This document shows, piece by piece, positions 1 through 11,300 of a stretch of 64,000 nucleotides of DNA. This stretch comes from Elysia chlorotica (taxonomy: Eukaryota > Mollusca > Gastropoda > Plakobranchidae), in assembly GCA_003991915.1 (NCBI GenBank), contig RQTK01000667.1, positions 134,670-198,669 on the forward strand, in the 5' to 3' direction. Position 1 is the first letter of the stretch, and the number at the start of each line of letters is the position of its first letter. Position numbers and translations under genes: made by a program. The notes below the pieces were generated by a model, which had not been told where the DNA came from, ran no database searches, and saw nothing but the letters and a program-made list of their open reading frames with translations.

Positions 1-1
1 C

Positions 2-160
2 CGACATACAGATGCGCATATATATTATTGTTTTTTCCCCTCTACCGAATATGGGGTTGAAATGTACCTCCTGATATACAGATGGGAATTCATTTTTTTT
101 TCGTCGCTACAGCACATGGGGTAAAAATTTACCTCGCGACAAATGGTTCAGATGGGAAAA
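2..160. repeat. diverged short tandem repeat, about 71-bp period, cut by the window edge
   Basis: The motif 'gayatacagatg' occurs near positions 2 and 73, each followed by a T-rich stretch and a 'catggggt..a.aaatttacctc'-like block. A third, weaker start lies near 140. This looks like a degenerate tandem array that continues to the left of the window. No coding potential was seen. Confidence 0.35.
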
Positions 161-202
161 CACTTGTAATATATATGATAAGGGTACAGCATAGAATCAT
201 CA

Positions 203-397
203 TTACTTTATTTTTGAAGTTAGTCTTTTCACAGCTTTCTCAGTTGCATTTTGTAGTTTCTCATATGCTTTTGGTAGCCTGTTTGAGTCTGAATCAGATT
301 CTGGCTCACTATCTTTAATAGAAGTAGAACTCTTTTCATCTCCCATTCTCTCAGCAGATCTTTTTGATGAGTCCTCTGAAGTCATGTTTTGCATCTA
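203..397 (-). CDS. possible 3'-terminal exon of an unidentified minus-strand gene
   Basis: Reading the minus strand from about 397 down to the stop at 203 gives 63 residues of non-repetitive, coding-like composition. There is a Ser/Asp/Glu-rich half (SEPESDSDS) and then a Lys-rich, potentially amphipathic helical end (KAYEKLQNATEKAVKRL). Just upstream the minus strand has a T-rich tract and a ..tctag acceptor, so this could be a last exon in phase 0 beginning ATG CAA. I do not recognise the family and could not find matching upstream exons between 400 and 8350. It could equally be a small single-exon ORF or chance. Confidence 0.35.
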
Positions 398-685
398 GAC
401 TGATGGAGAAAAAAAAATGTATAAAACTGTTTCAAGTGTTTGGATAGGGCTATCTTATGTATTATTCTATTAAATGCCATTTTTTATTTATAAGTAGTGC
501 TTACTTTTTTTTTTTAAGTACATTGAAATTAACCATAACATACATTAAAAAAAAAAAAGTAATTTATAACTGTAATTTAACTTAGAATACATGTGTAAAA
601 AACCAAAGGCCACTTATGAATATTGATAAATTAAAACTTAACCATAATTAGAATTAAAAGTAAAGCTGTTATATTTCATATTCCG

Positions 686-689
<4 letters not shown>

Positions 690-729
<40 letters not shown>
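690..729. repeat. (GA)n microsatellite
   Basis: About 20 uninterrupted GA units. Confidence 0.95.
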
Positions 730-733
<4 letters not shown>

Positions 734-1525
734 GTTATACTATTCAGGTGCTATTAATATCAAGTTTAAATACAGTTATTTCCCAGAATTTTGCTATATA
801 GATTGCCACACTAGATCTATAATCTTTTTCTGTCCAAATAATGGATTAATATAGAAATGCCGTGGGAAAGAGTTCTGTAAGAGTCCTGAGGTTTCTGTGT
901 TTAAAGTAAAAGCAGAAGTTCTAGGCCTATATTTTAGTAGGTTTGATACTAATGATTTCAATGTCAAAAAATGATTTATATAGTGATTAAAAATTAAAGT
1001 AGGTTACAAAGAGCTAGAATCTACTTTCATATGACAATCCAACAAAACAATTTGAATTGAATAGATCTACTGAATTAGATTAGAAACAAAACATTAAAAA
1101 TGTATTGTGGCACACCGTTTTAAACCACGAGAAGTATCATCTAGACTTCGCAACATTGGTTCAATTTCAACTTTTGCAATATTTTCTAGTCCAGTTGTAC
1201 CTCTAACCTACAGATCAAATGATAAATCTATCTAGTTGCACGGTAAGGTAATAGGTTCCTAGATCTAGATATAATTAAAAGGCTTGTAAAAGTAAGTAAC
1301 AAACTTTACTGGTTTTTAAAAACTTTTAGAAGTCCCGGTTACAAAATAAAGCGAAAACGAAAGTTCAAAAGTAGAACCAGGAAATAATTGGCGGCTTGGC
1401 CAAATTTAGAGTCGAATGAATGCTAGATGAATGCTTTTCTTTAATTTGCCAGATAAGCAGTGGGCAAAGATCAAAGATCAAGGCACGGACGATCACATCG
1501 GTGAATGAGGGAAACCTCGGAAGTC

Positions 1526-1529
<4 letters not shown>

Positions 1530-1588
<59 letters not shown>
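1530..1588. repeat. (GA)n microsatellite
   Basis: About 29 GA units, followed by a degenerate GACA-rich zone to about 1650. Confidence 0.95.
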
Positions 1589-1593
<5 letters not shown>

Positions 1594-1807
1594 GAGGAAT
1601 GGAGAGAGACAAACAGACAGAGACAGACAGACAGAAAACAAAGAGACAGGGAGATCCCCTTTCCCTCTCTTACTCTTATATATCGGATGGAATTAATGTT
1701 CATGCGTCGATTTATTGAGAGCGGATGTGAAACGTTTTCTTATTTTAATACAAAGTGTTCATGAGGAAAAGTAACGACGATAGTATTTAGAGAAAGGAAC
1801 GCACGCA

Positions 1808-1809
<2 letters not shown>

Positions 1810-1853
<44 letters not shown>

Positions 1854-1950
1854 TTTCTTCTCCTTCTTCTTCTTCTTCTTCTTCTTCTTCTTCTTCTTCT
1901 TCTTCTTCTTCTTCTTCTTCTTCTTCTTCTTCTTTTTCTTCTTCTTCTTC
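1810..1950. repeat. compound (CT)n-(TTC)n microsatellite
   Basis: A (CT)n run (1810-1851) passes into a long (TTC)n run (1858-1950) with one T-rich interruption near 1933. On the minus strand it reads as a poly-Glu pseudo-ORF. Confidence 0.95.
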
Positions 1951-2449
1951 CATTACAGGTGAAACCATGTTTGAAAACTCCTCAGCGTTTTAGTTTTTTA
2001 AAGTCTTTAAGTCTTTCGAGTTCTTTATGGGACTAGGGAGCGTGTTCCATCACCGATGGAATAAATGAATGTAAATGGGGATCTACTCTTGTCTGGGGTA
2101 AAGTGAATTTCGAGGGTTTCCTTTCATTTGGTTTGATGCCACCCATGGGTAATTTCGCCAAACCATTAATAATTTTAGGCCTTTGAAGAACATAACCAAT
2201 TTGTTATCTTTTCTCCTGCTCAGTGAAGGTTCTATTTCATATGGGTATTCACTTGTTGCTTTTGTGTTGGTATTTCGTTTGAAAATGTTTGACGCTCGAA
2301 GTTGTTTTCTTTCTATTTCGTTAATTTCATTCTCGTGATGAGGGTCCCAAATTGCACTTTTGTATTCTATAACCTACTGGTTTGACAAATATTTTATAGT
2401 ATTTGATCCTTATTCCTCTGTCGGCGCCGTATAAATTTCTCTGTAGAAA

Positions 2450-2800
2450 AGCTAGAGTTGAGTTTGCTTTGCCACATAGCCTACGTTTGTCACATGGTCT
2501 TTCCAAATCAGTTTATTGTTGATGGTCACTCCAAGATACTTTGCTTTTTTCACTTCTTCTAACGTAGTGCCGTGGATTTGATGTATTGATGGAGTGGTTT
2601 TTTTCTTATTTGTTATTTTTAAAATTTTACACTTATTTGGGTGGAACTCCATACATGTACTTTTTCCTCTTCCCATTCCTGAAGTTTACCAAGATCTTTC
2701 TGAAGGGTAATTCCGTCCTCCTCGTTTCGAATTGTTCGGTATAAGAGACTATCATCGGCGAAGAGCCGTAGTTTTGTTGCGGCAGATAATCTGAGAATCA
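2450..2800 (-). pseudogene. non-LTR retrotransposon reverse-transcriptase remnant
   Basis: Two overlapping minus-strand frames together give a reverse-transcriptase fragment. One carries LFADDSLLYRTI with the catalytic (F)ADD core, followed by a 'LQKDLGKLQEWE' helix. The other frame continues FHPNKCKILKITNKKK and KAKYLGVTINNKLIWKDHV, the usual segment after the palm in CR1/Jockey-type LINEs. The switch between frames near 2650 is a frameshift, and neither end is intact, so this is dead. Confidence 0.8.
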
Positions 2801-3222
2801 AAAGCAAACAGGCGAATGCATTGCGGCTACATGAAGAGGTTGAAAAATGTGTCTATCTTGGTAGTGTTGATAGCAAAGACGGAGGCACAGACGAAGACAG
2901 ATGCCGAATCAACAAGGCTAGATAATTTTTTATGCCTTCAACAAGGCCAGATACGCTTTCAACACCCTCAAACCAATCTGGAAGTCGACAGCACTATCAC
3001 ATCAGTCCGAAACATGATCCGCATCTTCAATACTAACGTAAAGTCGATCCTACTTTATGGCTCTGAAACATGGCGCGCGATCAAGGCTAGCCCCACAAAA
3101 CTACAATCATTCACCAAACATGCCTCAGAAACATCCTCACAACGTTAGGTGGGCTGAAGTCGTCTATACCCTATGTTCCGCAAGGAATCAAGAGGCTTAA
3201 ACTAAACTAAACTAAACTAATG
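2800..3222 (+). pseudogene. 3' end of a second non-LTR retrotransposon with (ACTAA)n tail
   Basis: In changing plus-strand frames this reads YLGSVDSKDG, then NTLKPIWKST and IRIFNTNVKSILLYGSETWR, characteristic of the C-terminal region of endonuclease-reverse-transcriptase elements of the RTE/Dong-like kind. It ends in a short (ACTAA)n tract (about 3198-3221), as expected for a LINE 3' tail. Its strand is opposite to the neighbouring fragment at 2450-2800, so two insertions abut near 2800. Confidence 0.75.
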
Positions 3223-5680
3223 TAAAATAACGCAAAAGCGTCTGTTTGCAAAGTATACATGTATGTATTTGTTTCTTGACTCAACCAAAATTAACTTCTT
3301 AATTTCTTTTCTTTTTTTTTTTTTCGATTTTGAAGTTGTTGGTGTTTATCTTATAATTTTAGTTTATAATTACATGTATGAAATTGTTGAATTTTGAACT
3401 TCCATATAATTGTAAGTATCTAAATTACATTTTGAAATGTCAAACCTTCTATGCCTGATAATACTGGCTAGCTGATAATTTTTCATACTGGTTCTGGCTA
3501 AACCAATGATTATACATAATTTGAATTCCATGGTATTACACTGTTATGCAATTCGAAGTTTACATGTTGTAACGTAAAGCCTTATTGTAGCTTTCAACTC
3601 GTAACAGTAAGCAAATAAGAAGACAACATGCAGAGGCAAAAAAAAACAAAAACAAATGAGCACTTCTCATATACAGTGTACAGATAAAATAGAATGATGA
3701 CAGATGAACTGTTAATACTGTATCTCACTTGGAGTCAACTGTCCCAGGATCACATAATATTTATTGTCTGCAATGAGGACAGCCAGATTTAAGTGCTGAT
3801 GTGGCTGTGTCAGATAAGACCAATACCTTGTTACACCTGTGTAATGAGTGTTAACTCCTGACATTATGAAAGTAACACGTTGAAGGACGCAATATGTCTA
3901 CGTTTTCAAATCCTCCAACCGACTTTAATTTGCAGGCAACAAAACTCTTTTTACTTTTTAACAATTTGTTAAGTATACAAGAACATTTTTTAAAACTTCA
4001 CAATGATGGCCAAAAACTCACACAGTGACAATTCTATATCAATTCACCAAGTTTTAATGAACTTAAAAAAAAAATTGAAAAACATCCACAGAATTTGCAT
4101 TGAATAAAAAAGCACCAGTTATGCAAATACAAAATTGAAAACCAACATTTCAAACAAAACAAAGCAAAGTTTACGCTGCCTTAATTTACAAAACAATTAG
4201 TATTTACACCAAAACCGCCCCCTGCAGGAGATTTTTTTAAAATGGCAGCTCTCGGCACAAAAAACTAAAGCATGACAATAAAGATCAGAATAAAAGAATT
4301 TTTAAGAAGTTAGGATTAGTACAAATGGTAGGCTCATAATTCTCTAAAAAAGTATATATGTATGTCAACTACTAAAATGTACTAAAATACATATGATTGA
4401 AATATAAAAAAAAATTAACATCTAATAATACATTGAGGATAAGAACATTTTTAAGAATAAAAAATTGTGGTTTATCTAGTAATTGCATTTGTTCCTTATC
4501 TAGTTATAGAAAACGATTCTGTTTTCCACCCACAATACAATTGAACTTTCTGGTGTTTATGACATATGAAAAGTAAAAAAAAAAATTCCATACCACTTGA
4601 ATTCGTACTCCTACTGTTAATACTACAGTCATGTATTATATTTCTACTGTATGCAGCTTAGTACCAAAAAGCTATAAGCTGTGAATCTTTGAGTGGCAAG
4701 ATGATGGATGCAGATACGGTATTATACAACTCAAGGATTAAATCTAATGACCATTATTTTTCGATTATCATAATATTCATAACTTAGACAAAGCCCACTT
4801 TTAACCACTGCTGACTATTACCTAAATCTCTATAAATCTGGTGCTACTACATGTATACTACTACTAATTGTAGATATGGGCATGAATGCTGTTACAGAAC
4901 TCTTTACTTGAACTGCTACTCCTACTACTTTTAACTGTCAGCTCCAAAAGAATAAGACTAAAATCACAGACAATGCAACAAAACAACTTAAAAGAAATGC
5001 TAGAAAGTGCAAACTGTTTTAAAATAAACAGTGAGATATCAAGATAGCTTGAAAATTGCAGAAAAATAAAAGTTTGTCTCTTTGATGTGCCTTATCATTC
5101 CAGATTTTCAATTTCATATACAGCACCTTCATAATAGTTTCAAAATTGTCACATGCGATAAGGAATATACAAGAAATGATTGCCTTAGGGCTATGTTAAC
5201 CTGATGGACATGTGAAAAATCAGTGTTTGGCCATGATAGAGAAGGATCATTCAGGGATACTCCATTTGGCACGTGTGAGACTAGTCGCCCCTGTACAAGG
5301 AGGAAGACCAGGAGGGCGCTGACCACAGACCAGCATCGCCTCAAGCCCAGACTGTGCCACAGGAGGTGCCATTTTCTCCGCCTCGAGAGGTTCGATTGTT
5401 AGTACAACCGCTTATTTGCATTGTTAGGCAAGGTCAGAAACAGAAGCGAACAACAACAGTTCTCCAAAGAAAGGTGAAGCAGAGCAGCATACTCCCTGCT
5501 CTTTGAAACACATGTGTGGGATAAATGTTAGTAAAAGATCTATAATTATTATCTAGCTCCTGAAACTAATCGAACACTTTCCTTTTTTTTGTAGTAAAAT
5601 ATACTCCATTCAAGTATCAAATTAGTCACCAAGTTCTATCTGGGATCAATGACTATATCCTGTGTCTCTTCAGACAATGA
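3223..5680. other. AT-rich intergenic sequence, no gene recognised
   Basis: Low-complexity A/T-rich DNA. The GC-richer patch at 5250-5480 (CTRRKTRRAL.. on plus) may be part of the retroelement debris just downstream, but no domain can be named. No exon pair with plausible splice sites was found. Confidence 0.5.
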
Positions 5681-5689
5681 GATCAATGT

Positions 5690-6330
5690 AAGTATTGGAG
5701 TATTGGAAAAGCGGGAATTTCATTTGAAAAGCTTACAAAGAGCCTGGGGAACAACAAGATGCTCACAATTAGGACCAGATTAGAATCTATAAAGCTTGCA
5801 CCCTTAGCAAACTCCTTTATGTGTCAGAAACATGGGTCACATACGCAGGCAAAGAGAGAAAGCTCAATACTTTTCACCTATGATGTCTCTGCAAGTTCAC
5901 TGGTATATGTCGAGGAGACAGGAAGACCAACACAGAGGTACTTGAAAAAGAAAACCTTCCAAGCATATTATTTACAATCTTATGCAAGAGTTGACTTAGA
6001 TGGCTGGTGCACTTGAAACAGATGGACAGCAGCTGCATTCTGAAACTGAGAAAAGATGCTTTTTGGTCAGATGGCTTCCGGAAACAGAGCCAAGGAAGAC
6101 CCAAGCTGAGATTCAGGAACAAGTGCAAAATGAACATACAAACCTGTAAAAAACTGGCTGAGGACAGAGCGGCTTGGAAAGCATATTATGAGAATAACAT
6201 CACCTCAGATTTTAAGGCAAAGCATAAGAAAAGAAGCAGCACATATCGGATCTGAAGAACCTGCAACCAGTGACTTTATAAGATAGACGAGCTTATGCCT
6301 CTGCAGTGCGATATCTGTGTGCAAGCTTTA
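5690..6330 (+). pseudogene. degraded non-LTR retrotransposon C-terminal fragment
   Basis: Plus-strand frames around 5759-6260 contain 'GHLKQMD', 'GRPKLRFRNKCK' and 'LAEDRAAWKAYYENNI', the usual carboxy-terminal segment of endonuclease-reverse-transcriptase LINE proteins (G-R-P-x-L-R-F-x-x-x-C-K, then D-R-A-x-W). Stops and frame changes show it is inactive. The following 70 bases resemble a LINE 3' UTR but carry no clear tail. Confidence 0.65.
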
Positions 6331-6647
6331 AGACCCTCACACGTCTACTGGCTGGTTTCCGGTAGAGTAAGAAACCGAGTTGTGAGACGAAATGATAATC
6401 TCGGCCACAAATGTATAATAGGCATTCCTTAATATTTCACACAAGATTTTGTTTAAAAACATTCCTCTTTATTTTCTGTTTGACTTAATCGTAGTTAACA
6501 TTTTGCTGTCATTGTATACTTTCTGATCACAATGGAGGTGAGTTGTATTTAAATTTCATAATTATAATAGGTTCACTAGCTAAGCAAGTGAAAAGACAAT
6601 GTCTAAGACTCAATATGGCTAAAATTACTCACATTGCTGTACTCTCA

Positions 6648-7470
6648 TTAAGGGCATCTGCTCATAAATACAAACATTTTTCTAAAAATAAAAATAAAAT
6701 CGCAGTTAAACACTCAGAATTGTGTGTTAGATCACACTATTAGATTTTTTAAAAAGTAGTTTTTTTTCCCTAAGCCTTTTTTTAAATTTACAAATTAAAT
6801 TACATGAAACTTGGTGTGCATAACTATACTAATTTTCATAGAAGTTTAGTATATTGATCAAATGTAGCAGATTTTGTGGTGTAGTATACACAGGAAAAAA
6901 GTGATTGTAGCAATATTGGAAAAGTGACATAATGATACCTCTGTATTTGATATAATAGACAACTTAGAGAAATATCCTTCTATAAAAAGTTTGTAATAGG
7001 CTTTCTGCAGCCCAAATTTGAGATGAATCCAATGAAAAACAAAAATATAGGCATTATGGATCAAATTATTAATTTTGAGAAAACCGCTCACAAAGATTTA
7101 CAAAGGCATAATCAAGGGGAAAAATGTTTGATTGTGATCTATACAAAACAAGGTCTAAAAAGTGTAATTTAGGAAGAATCAGTAAGAAAACAAGGAGTTC
7201 CATTCATATTTAGATGAAGAGTATCGATATTGACCATTACAATGACATACAATCGTATAACTCGATAAAGCGGTCAAATGGGACGTCCAACACAAAATGA
7301 ACAAGTTTTGGGATGGAGAGTCATGTACAAAAATATGAAAAAAGAAAAACCTATAACTGCTTTCAAGCTGTTTTGATAATGTTTCTATAATTTTGAATAA
7401 CTAGAGAAGGTAATGAGACCATTTCTGTGAGAGGTGAAAATCATCAATATTTACCCGCAGATGCCCTTAA
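6648..7470. mobile_element. candidate piggyBac-like MITE (TTAA-flanked, about 815 bp)
   Basis: TTAA (6648-6651) followed by GGGCATCTGC is mirrored exactly by GCAGATGCCC followed by TTAA (7457-7470). The next 15 bases inward are also similar (TAAATA, TTTTC shared). TTAA target duplication is the hallmark of the piggyBac superfamily. The interior holds no transposase, so it would be non-autonomous. The inverted termini are seen directly; the superfamily is inferred from the TTAA only. Confidence 0.55.
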
Positions 7471-8028
7471 TTATGATTCCTCTAGCTTAAAATAAATAAT
7501 TAATCAAATTAAACCAAGACTTTTGACTAAGTGTTGGGAGTGACGTTCTTATCTTGTCGGTCTCATGGTCGACACATTGCTTGGTCTATCTGGCCTATAA
7601 ATAGAATGTCACTGCCTGCAACAGATGCTTTTCCTCAACATTACCCTGAGAGTAACAAGAAATTTGAGAACAGATCGTCCCTGAAAATTTGAATTTGAGG
7701 AAGTGCCTGAAACATCTGATTGAAGCCTGCAAATAGCCAACACAATCTCCTCTGCACATTTTCCTAATATGACTCACTGACACCTCTGCTCCTTCTCCTT
7801 CTGCTCCAACATAAAGTTATCTCACCATACAAAGGCTGCTTAATATGCCTATGGCAGAGCAAGGCAGTAGAATATCCAATCCCATCCCTAACACTGTACC
7901 AATACCACAATTATATTGGTCAGTTACCTTGTTCTATTCCTAATTATATCACCTTCTTACCCCCTTAAATTGAAAATTGATGACATAGTATGAACATCAA
8001 AACGTTGCAAACATCGTTTCTCATAAAT

Positions 8029-8192
8029 ACATCAAGTGCATGATGTATTTTTTTAAAAAGTATGTTACTGAGCACTGTCAACAAACTCATGTTCCTTTCC
8101 ACACTTTTGTACATCAAGTGCATGATGTATTTTTAAAAAAAGTATGTTACTGAGCACTGTCAACAAACTCATGTTCCTTTCCACACTTTTGT
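8029..8192. repeat. 82-bp direct tandem duplication
   Basis: Positions 8029-8110 and 8111-8192 are nearly identical copies, differing in the length of one A/T run. They lie 168-331 bases past the phosphatase stop codon on the minus strand, so they may fall in its 3' UTR. A 20-base A run follows the second copy. Confidence 0.93.
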
Positions 8193-8359
8193 CCTTAAAA
8201 AAAAAAAAAAAAAAACATGTTAAAAAATGCAAGACCTGAAAAGAGGCTGAAACAAAGACAAACAAAATTAAAGCACTAGAAACCTCAAAATTATGGAGGT
8301 AAACATTTCTTATATATGTAAAAAAAACACAGCAACACTTTAGTTAATTTCTTCTTCAC

Positions 8360-11300
8360 CTAATACATTTGAACTGCTGCTGTTGTGGGTGGTGGAGACT
8401 TCAAAGGAGCAGAACTATTCAACAGAGGTAGATGCGAAGATTTATGTAGAGTGCCATGAAAACTTTGCCGAAAACACATGTAGGCAAATCCCACACCGAT
8501 AAGTGATCCAACCAAAACATCTGGACAGGGTTGAAAAAATAAAAACATATTTCAAAACTAAACAAAAAATATTTAATCTAAACAACAAGTGCTAATCTTT
8601 TCAATCAAGTAAAAATTGTTATCCTTCAGAGTCTTAATTTTTCCTGTGCCTTAATAACTTGCCTCCTTACTCTCACCTTAGGAGTATCCTGGTATCTGAT
8701 CAGACCACCAGATCTAAAAAAAAATCTGAAACCACTTCTCTCTTCTTCTTTTTATGATAATTTTCTAATTAAATAAAGCTGAAGTTATACGAGTCGCACA
8801 ATATGACAAAAGCCTACTAATATACCATCTACATCCTAATTTGAGACTGAAATGTGTAAAATGTTCATCTTTCAACAAAAAAAGGGAATAATCTACCACA
8901 ATCAGTGCAAAATTTTACTCTCTCCTAACAGATCACATTTTTCAAAGACGACAAAATAATTTTGCTCTTCTTTGTACAACTGCATCTAGTTTATTAGGAT
9001 AAGGAAGCAACCAAAGAAAACAGAAAAAAAAGTATGGATATATACGTTATTTATCGTAACTTCACCTTGCCAGTGATGGTGATAATCTGCTGTTCTGGAA
9101 GCTGCAACTAGCACACCAAACACAACAGGTGCTATGGTTACACATAGTCGTATACCAGAGTAACGTGAATGCCTCTGTGTAAAAACCTTGAGACTGCGAC
9201 CAATATATAATGACATGTAAAACATCCCTGACATAGCCACTGAGGAAGAACAGAAAGAAAAACAAAAGAAAATAAGAAACTGAATGTACGTATGAGTACA
9301 TATGATTGTATATGTTGGTATGAGAAAAAAACATGCATATTTTTATCAATTTCATCAGAATCCTTCCAAACTTTTCAATCCTTGGTTGCCACAATCACAG
9401 ACGTCTTTTTGTACAGCAATGCAGCAGGACTTTTTGTCATTTCGTCTCACTGCTTTCCTGTTCAACACCTCCCTTCAAATTTCCCTGCAGTAATAAGATG
9501 TTCTAAGCTTTCCCTTCTCATTATGTGACCAAGAAAAGCTGCAGTCTCGTTCTCATTCTATTAAGCAATGATATTGTTTGTCCTTCTTCTTTTTATACTT
9601 GAAAGTTGATCTTTTTTGCTGTCCATGGTATTCTTAGCATTCTCCTCCAGACCACATCTGCTTTCATTTTCTTTTGTAATGGTTTAGCTATTGTCCATTC
9701 CTCAGGTCTATACATCAGGACAAGTTCACTATAACACTTTGTCTTGTGGTCCTCATTATACAGAGGTCTTTTCCATCTACATAAAGTTTTGAGCTTGTTT
9801 AGCTATTTCCATGTGTTTAATTCCAACTGCTTTGATAAAGTCCCACAATAAAGTACATATGTCGTCATAAGTTCATTGGTTTTGTTGTTTGTTGTTGTTG
9901 CTCTTGGTCTTCTTTTCTTCGTGTACAGTTACTCAGGGTCTGAGACCACCTAGTAGAGCTGGATCCTGCTTGCCAAATCCAGGAGTGGTAGAACGCAATT
10001 CCGTTTGCACCCGTGACTCCCGAATTCACAGGTATTCCTGTTTCGCCAGACAATTCATGTTTTGCCAAAGAGTGTCTAAAACCCAACTACCATGGGCCCT
10101 AGGTATTCGTCTAGGCATTGCGGAGAATCCGGGTCAGTGACCCTGTGTGTCTCGTGTCACGGCCGTCCGGACGCACACTGTGTGATTGGTTGTCGCATAG
10201 AGCCTGTTTACGCACACACATAAACACACACGGGTTTAACGTTCAAGGTTTTTTGAGACTTAAACTACAGCACATTTTGGTGGGTTATATGGAGCGATGG
10301 TGGGAAAAATTACAGCCACACAGTTACCCACCCCACCGTGTTCCAGATTAGCAAAACCCAGACAATTTTTCTTTTTTTTTAAACTTTAGTTTTAAGTTTG
10401 TCTGCGTGTTTTTGCAGTAAGTCAATTCAGCTTTACAAATGTTGAAAACTGCATGTTTCCTATCACTCTTTATAGTGAATAGTTTCAAGCAAATACTAAT
10501 CTTACTGCGCGAAGACATGATCGTACCAAGGGAATCAAGCGTTACAAGGATTGATTGAAATAATAAAAAAAGGTAAACAAATTTGTATTATTAATTACAT
10601 GAAATTGAACTGAATAATACTAATAATAGGGACAATGTGCAAATGTGACAACTGTAGCTGAAACACTGTGTCGCTTATTAGTCTTAGACTTAGTCTTAAC
10701 GGAATGGCTTGGCTATGAAGACATAATAAGTTCAGTAACATTATCAAAATACCGGGATTTGATTACAATGCGCACAAATTACAATTTAGGACACAAAACT
10801 ATCTCATCAGATACATGGCGTGAATGCTGTTGTACTTTCTACCACCCCGCTCCCCACCATCCACCACCCCAATCAGATAGCCCGTTCCAGATTTCTATTT
10901 TAAGTTGGAGAGTGAAAGAAGTGCCTGACACCTATCGGTGCCAGATCCACCCCAGCACAATAGACCTGTCACCAAAAGTTTCTCCGACACTAGTGCTAAG
11001 CCAGCCTTTTGCCCCCTCTCTTTCCCTTTCAGTTCTACTTCTAGCAAGCAGAGATTGACGCGCAAACAGTGACTTGTGACTTGTGCCTGCTTCGCATTCG
11101 CCAGTAGGGAGTAGTGACTTAGGACTCGTGCCTGTGCATATTTGCCAGTAGGGAGTAGTGGCTTGTGACTCTTTGTAGAGATTAGCAAGTCAGACTTGTT
11201 CTCGAGAGCAAGACCCAGCTCTACCACCTAGGTCTTACTAAGTATTACCAGTAACACCCGTTATCCCCGCCATCCTCCGCTTTTTTTTGTCCCTCTCTCT

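Larger units (their letters stand above)
398..2440. other. AT-rich non-coding stretch with microsatellites
   Basis: No exon could be supported here. Simple repeats dominate: (GA)n at 690-729 and 1530-1588, (CT)n at 1810-1851, (TTC)n at 1858-1950. Translated ORFs in this stretch are poly-Ser/Leu, Arg/Glu or Glu products of those repeats. Confidence 0.6.

Noticed and set aside
1365..1968. ORFs of poly-Ser/Leu, Arg/Glu and poly-Glu on both strands
   Set aside because: Direct translations of (GA)n, (CT)n and (TTC)n repeats; no non-repeat homology.
5129..5344. minus-strand ORF with a signal-peptide-like start
   Set aside because: Short, single-frame and beside retroelement debris; no domain or exon partner to support a gene.
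9889..10351. plus-strand ORFs with a hydrophobic start (MLLLLLVFF..)
   Set aside because: The apparent signal peptide is a (GTT)n repeat translation; no domain and no splice partners in a phosphatase intron.
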